In this document: one piece after another, positions 62,258 to 64,000 of the stretch
How the letters are laid out: every line of letters begins with the position of its first letter
How positions within the stretch are numbered: position 1 is the first letter of the stretch
NCBI GenBank assembly: GCA_019638385.1
Contig: JAHBTW010000001.1
Coordinates: forward strand, 682,001-746,000
From: Saprospiraceae bacterium
GTDB taxonomy: Bacteria; Bacteroidota; Bacteroidia; Chitinophagales; Saprospiraceae
Length of the DNA stretch: 64,000 nucleotides
Direction: 5' to 3'
Translations under genes and position numbers: made by a program
The notes under the pieces: generated by a model
Database searches by the model: none
Seen by the model: only the letters and a program-made list of their open reading frames with translations
Told to the model about the DNA's origin: nothing

Positions 62258-63304
62258 ATGCCCGAAATTGGTAAAACCGTCGGCGTTGTCGGCGCCGGGA
62301 GCTTCGGCTCGGCCATCGGAAATTTGTTGGCCCGCAATGTAGATGTGCTGCTGTACAGTCGCCAGCCGGAATTGGTGGAGGCTGTTAACAGCTCGCATCA
62401 AAACTTCGGCGTGGCCCTGTCGCACCGCATCCGAGCCACCACGGATATGAATGAAGTGGCCTCGCAATGCCGCCTCATCATTCCGGTAGTGCCCTCCATC
62501 GGGTTTCGGGACATGATGCAACGCCTCGGCCCCCATCTTCGCCCCTATCATATCTTGATTCACGCCACCAAAGGATTTGACCTGCACGATACGCCGCCTT
62601 CCGGCAAATTGGAAGACCTGATTGTGACCCGCGAAAACGTGAGTACCATGAGCGAGGTGATCTTGCAGGAAAGCTCGGTCGTGCGGGTAGGTTGTCTGTC
62701 AGGGCCGAACCTCGCTTCTGAAATTATGGAGGGCCAACCGACCGCCACGGTCATCGGCAGCCGGTTCGATGAAGTGATTCGAATCGGACAAAAAGCGCTC
62801 GGCGGGCCGGGATTTCATGTGTTTGGCAGCAACGACATCATAGGCGCCGAACTGGCCGGGGCATTCAAAAACATGATTGCCATCGGCTCCGGCATACTCC
62901 GTGGTGTGGGATTGGGCAAAAACATGCAGGCCATGCTCATCACGCGCGGGCTTACGGAAATGATTTATCTCGGCAAGGCGATGGGCGCTACGCCCCGCGC
63001 TTTCCTCGGCACCGCCGGCATCGGCGATCTCGTGGCAACAGCGACCTCCAAAAACAGCCGCAATTTCACCTTCGGCTTCCGCCTCGGACAGGGCGAAACC
63101 CGCGCCGAGATAGAAGCGACCATGCCCGAACTCGCTGAGGGCGTTCGAACCCTCTACATTGCAAGGCAATTGGCCGCCTATTACAAACTCCGCATTCCCG
63201 TCACGAAAATGCTGTTCGAAGTGGTATTCAACGGATTTGAAATACCCAAAGCCATTGAATACCTCATCAACTACCCCTATGATGTAGATGTAGATTTCTT
63301 ATAG
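62258..63304 (+). CDS. gpsA: Glycerol-3-phosphate dehydrogenase [NAD(P)+]
   Basis: A 348-residue enzyme making sn-glycerol-3-phosphate from dihydroxyacetone phosphate for phospholipid synthesis. The Rossmann motif is VGVVGAGSFGSAI (GAGSFG at 12-17). The catalytic lysine lies in GAFKNMIAIGSGILRG, and RNFTFGFRLGQG is the NAD-dependent GpsA signature. Lipid genes are near (the desaturase is 2.6 kb to the left), but they are not in one transcript. The last six bases overlap the DUF1761 gene. Confidence 0.95.
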   Translation: MPEIGKTVGVVGAGSFGSAIGNLLARNVDVLLYSRQPELVEAVNSSHQNFGVALSHRIRATTDMNEVASQCRLIIPVVPSIGFRDMMQRLGPHLRPYHILIHATKGFDLHDTPPSGKLEDLIVTRENVSTMSEVILQESSVVRVGCLSGPNLASEIMEGQPTATVIGSRFDEVIRIGQKALGGPGFHVFGSNDIIGAELAGAFKNMIAIGSGILRGVGLGKNMQAMLITRGLTEMIYLGKAMGATPRAFLGTAGIGDLVATATSKNSRNFTFGFRLGQGETRAEIEATMPELAEGVRTLYIARQLAAYYKLRIPVTKMLFEVVFNGFEIPKAIEYLINYPYDVDVDFL

Positions 63305-63799
63305 GTAAGCGCACAATACGCCGCCCATGAGCGCCAGCGACACGATCCAGAATCCGGTATTAATGGCGATGTATTTGAACCCTTTGCGATCAAACAAGGC
63401 ATTGATGCCCAGTATCGGCAAGGCAAACATAATACCGGCCAGCACTCCGTGAAAAGCGCCGTGTTTAAAGGTGCGAAACCGATCACCGTATTTGGCCATA
63501 AAATCAGTGACATAAGTATTCAGTTCGCTGCCGGCCTCATTCAGGCCCGGTTCATTCATCAGTACAGAATATATATGCGCCTGATGTATGACCATTCCAC
63601 TGAGTGCCAACGCTGCGAATATGCCGAGCACATAAGTCAGCCCGAATATGAGCAGCATATTGGCGCTTTTGAGTTGTTCGTCCGTCACGCCGGCCGCTTT
63701 GGCCCAAGCCGTTCCGAATACTTTGGGATGATACCATAGGCCACCGACAAGCAAGGGAATCAAAGCGGCCACGAAAATGAAGACGAAGTTGAATTGCAT
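63299..63799 (-). CDS. DUF1761 membrane protein
   Basis: A 166-residue protein with four hydrophobic segments: FVFIFVAALIPLLVGGLWY at the N-terminus, LLIFGLTYVLGIFAALALSG, a mid segment LAGIMFALPILGINALF, and a C-terminal pair IAINTGFWIVSLALMGGVLCAYL. YHPKVFGTAWAKAAGVT is the DUF1761 signature after the first helix. Function unknown. A TACATTTG box lies 21 bases upstream of the ATG. It converges on gpsA with a six-base overlap. Confidence 0.75.
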   Translation of the reverse strand: MQFNFVFIFVAALIPLLVGGLWYHPKVFGTAWAKAAGVTDEQLKSANMLLIFGLTYVLGIFAALALSGMVIHQAHIYSVLMNEPGLNEAGSELNTYVTDFMAKYGDRFRTFKHGAFHGVLAGIMFALPILGINALFDRKGFKYIAINTGFWIVSLALMGGVLCAYL

Positions 63800-63819
63800 G
63801 GTGAATTGTTTTGATTAGC

Positions 63820-63827
63820 GCAAATGT
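63820..63827 (-). promoter_or_regulatory. -7 box (TACATTTG) for the DUF1761 gene
   Basis: Minus-strand TACATTTG lies 21 bases before the ATG at 63799, in the divergent gap with hypF. No -33 TTG is seen. Confidence 0.4.
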
Positions 63828-63857
63828 AGTAATATTGTTTTTTTAGTACAGTTTTAA

Positions 63858-64000
63858 ATGAAAAAAACACAAAAAGTTTATCGCATTCACTTGCAAGGAC
63901 AGGTGCAAGGCGTTGGTTTTCGTCCATTTGTGTATAAATTGGCAAAGGAATTTGAGTTGTGCGGTTGGGTCAACAACTCCGTTGACGGCGTACACATTGA
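63858..64000 (+). CDS. hypF: Carbamoyltransferase HypF, N-terminal part (runs off the window)
   Basis: The first 47 codons only. The start MKKTQKVYRIHLQGQVQGVGFRPF through VYKLAKEF shows the acylphosphatase-like motif (GxVQGVGFRPFV) followed by GWVNNSVDGV. In HypF the N-terminal acylphosphatase domain precedes zinc-finger and carbamoyltransferase domains; it makes the cyanide ligand of [NiFe] hydrogenase. A stand-alone acylphosphatase is excluded only if the frame continues, which cannot be seen. The RPFVYKLAKE continuation is much more typical of HypF than of AcyP. Confidence 0.75.
   Translation, partial: MKKTQKVYRIHLQGQVQGVGFRPFVYKLAKEFELCGWVNNSVDGVHI

Noticed and set aside
63858..64000. 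A stand-alone acylphosphatase at the right edge
   Set aside because: The RPFVYKLAKEF continuation and WVNNSVDGV match HypF better. The frame is open to the end of the window, so HypF is preferred, at moderate confidence.

Overview
The window is a gene-dense stretch of a Bacteroidota chromosome, most likely from the Saprospiria/Chitinophagia side of the phylum; the lineage is an inference from gene content. Evidence for Bacteroidota includes a PorT-like type IX secretion (T9SS) component next to ubiE and four proteins with T9SS sorting domains (three type A, one CHU_C/type B). There is also a TonB receptor/DUF4249 lipoprotein pair, a miaB - sigma-54 activator - lptE cluster, and many -7 boxes of the TAnnTTTG type typical of the phylum. 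Coding density is high. Several gene pairs overlap at their 3' ends, and I see no insertion sequence, prophage, integrase or CRISPR array.

Layout. 1-8.3 kb: the tail of a probable shikimate kinase, kbl, a PA0069-type radical SAM protein, a saccharopine-dehydrogenase-like gene coupled to a Wzx-like flippase, cytidine deaminase, a LysM protein and a cystathionine-beta-synthase-like enzyme. 8.3-14.6 kb: an unknown protein, a secreted LVIVD-repeat protein, a fused peptide-ABC ATPase, msrA, folE and a small lipoprotein. 14.6-15.05 kb holds no protein gene but has a promoter, several hairpins and a very good intrinsic terminator, so it is a candidate small-RNA gene. 15-23 kb: lpdA, ychF, acpH, then leftward miaB, sigma-54 activator, lptE, ubiE and porT (envelope biogenesis). 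23-38 kb: a 2038-residue thioester alpha-2-macroglobulin lipoprotein, a small outer-membrane barrel, a 905-residue T9SS cargo, an SF1 helicase, an M14 metallopeptidase and a 39-residue membrane protein.

38-48 kb: a DUF3299-like lipoprotein, tRNA-Glu, gap, pgk and an MFS transporter. Next come a leucine-rich-repeat T9SS cargo split by an in-frame amber codon, a TapB/DUF3108-like secreted protein, an amidohydrolase, a YihX-like phosphatase and a GNAT acetyltransferase. 48-56.5 kb: an unknown secreted protein, an outer-membrane channel-like protein, a vanadium-haloperoxidase/PAP2 lipoprotein, the DUF4249/TonB pair and a secreted propeller-like protein. 56.6-64 kb: a phytanoyl-CoA-dioxygenase/methyltransferase/fatty-acid-desaturase row, a large CHU_C cargo, gpsA, a DUF1761 membrane protein and the first codons of hypF.

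The less ordinary content is between genes. At least two families of imperfect palindromic repeats recur (CTCGCAAAG-type and AGCTGCGAG-type), together with two perfect 16-bp hairpins. One tandem heptad repeat forms the signal-peptide coding region of a gene. No single large new system stands out. The best leads are the ncRNA locus at about 14.8-15.0 kb, the repeat-derived signal peptide at 56.5 kb, the 39-residue membrane protein at 37.9 kb, the amber-interrupted LRR gene and the dioxygenase/methyltransferase/desaturase row.
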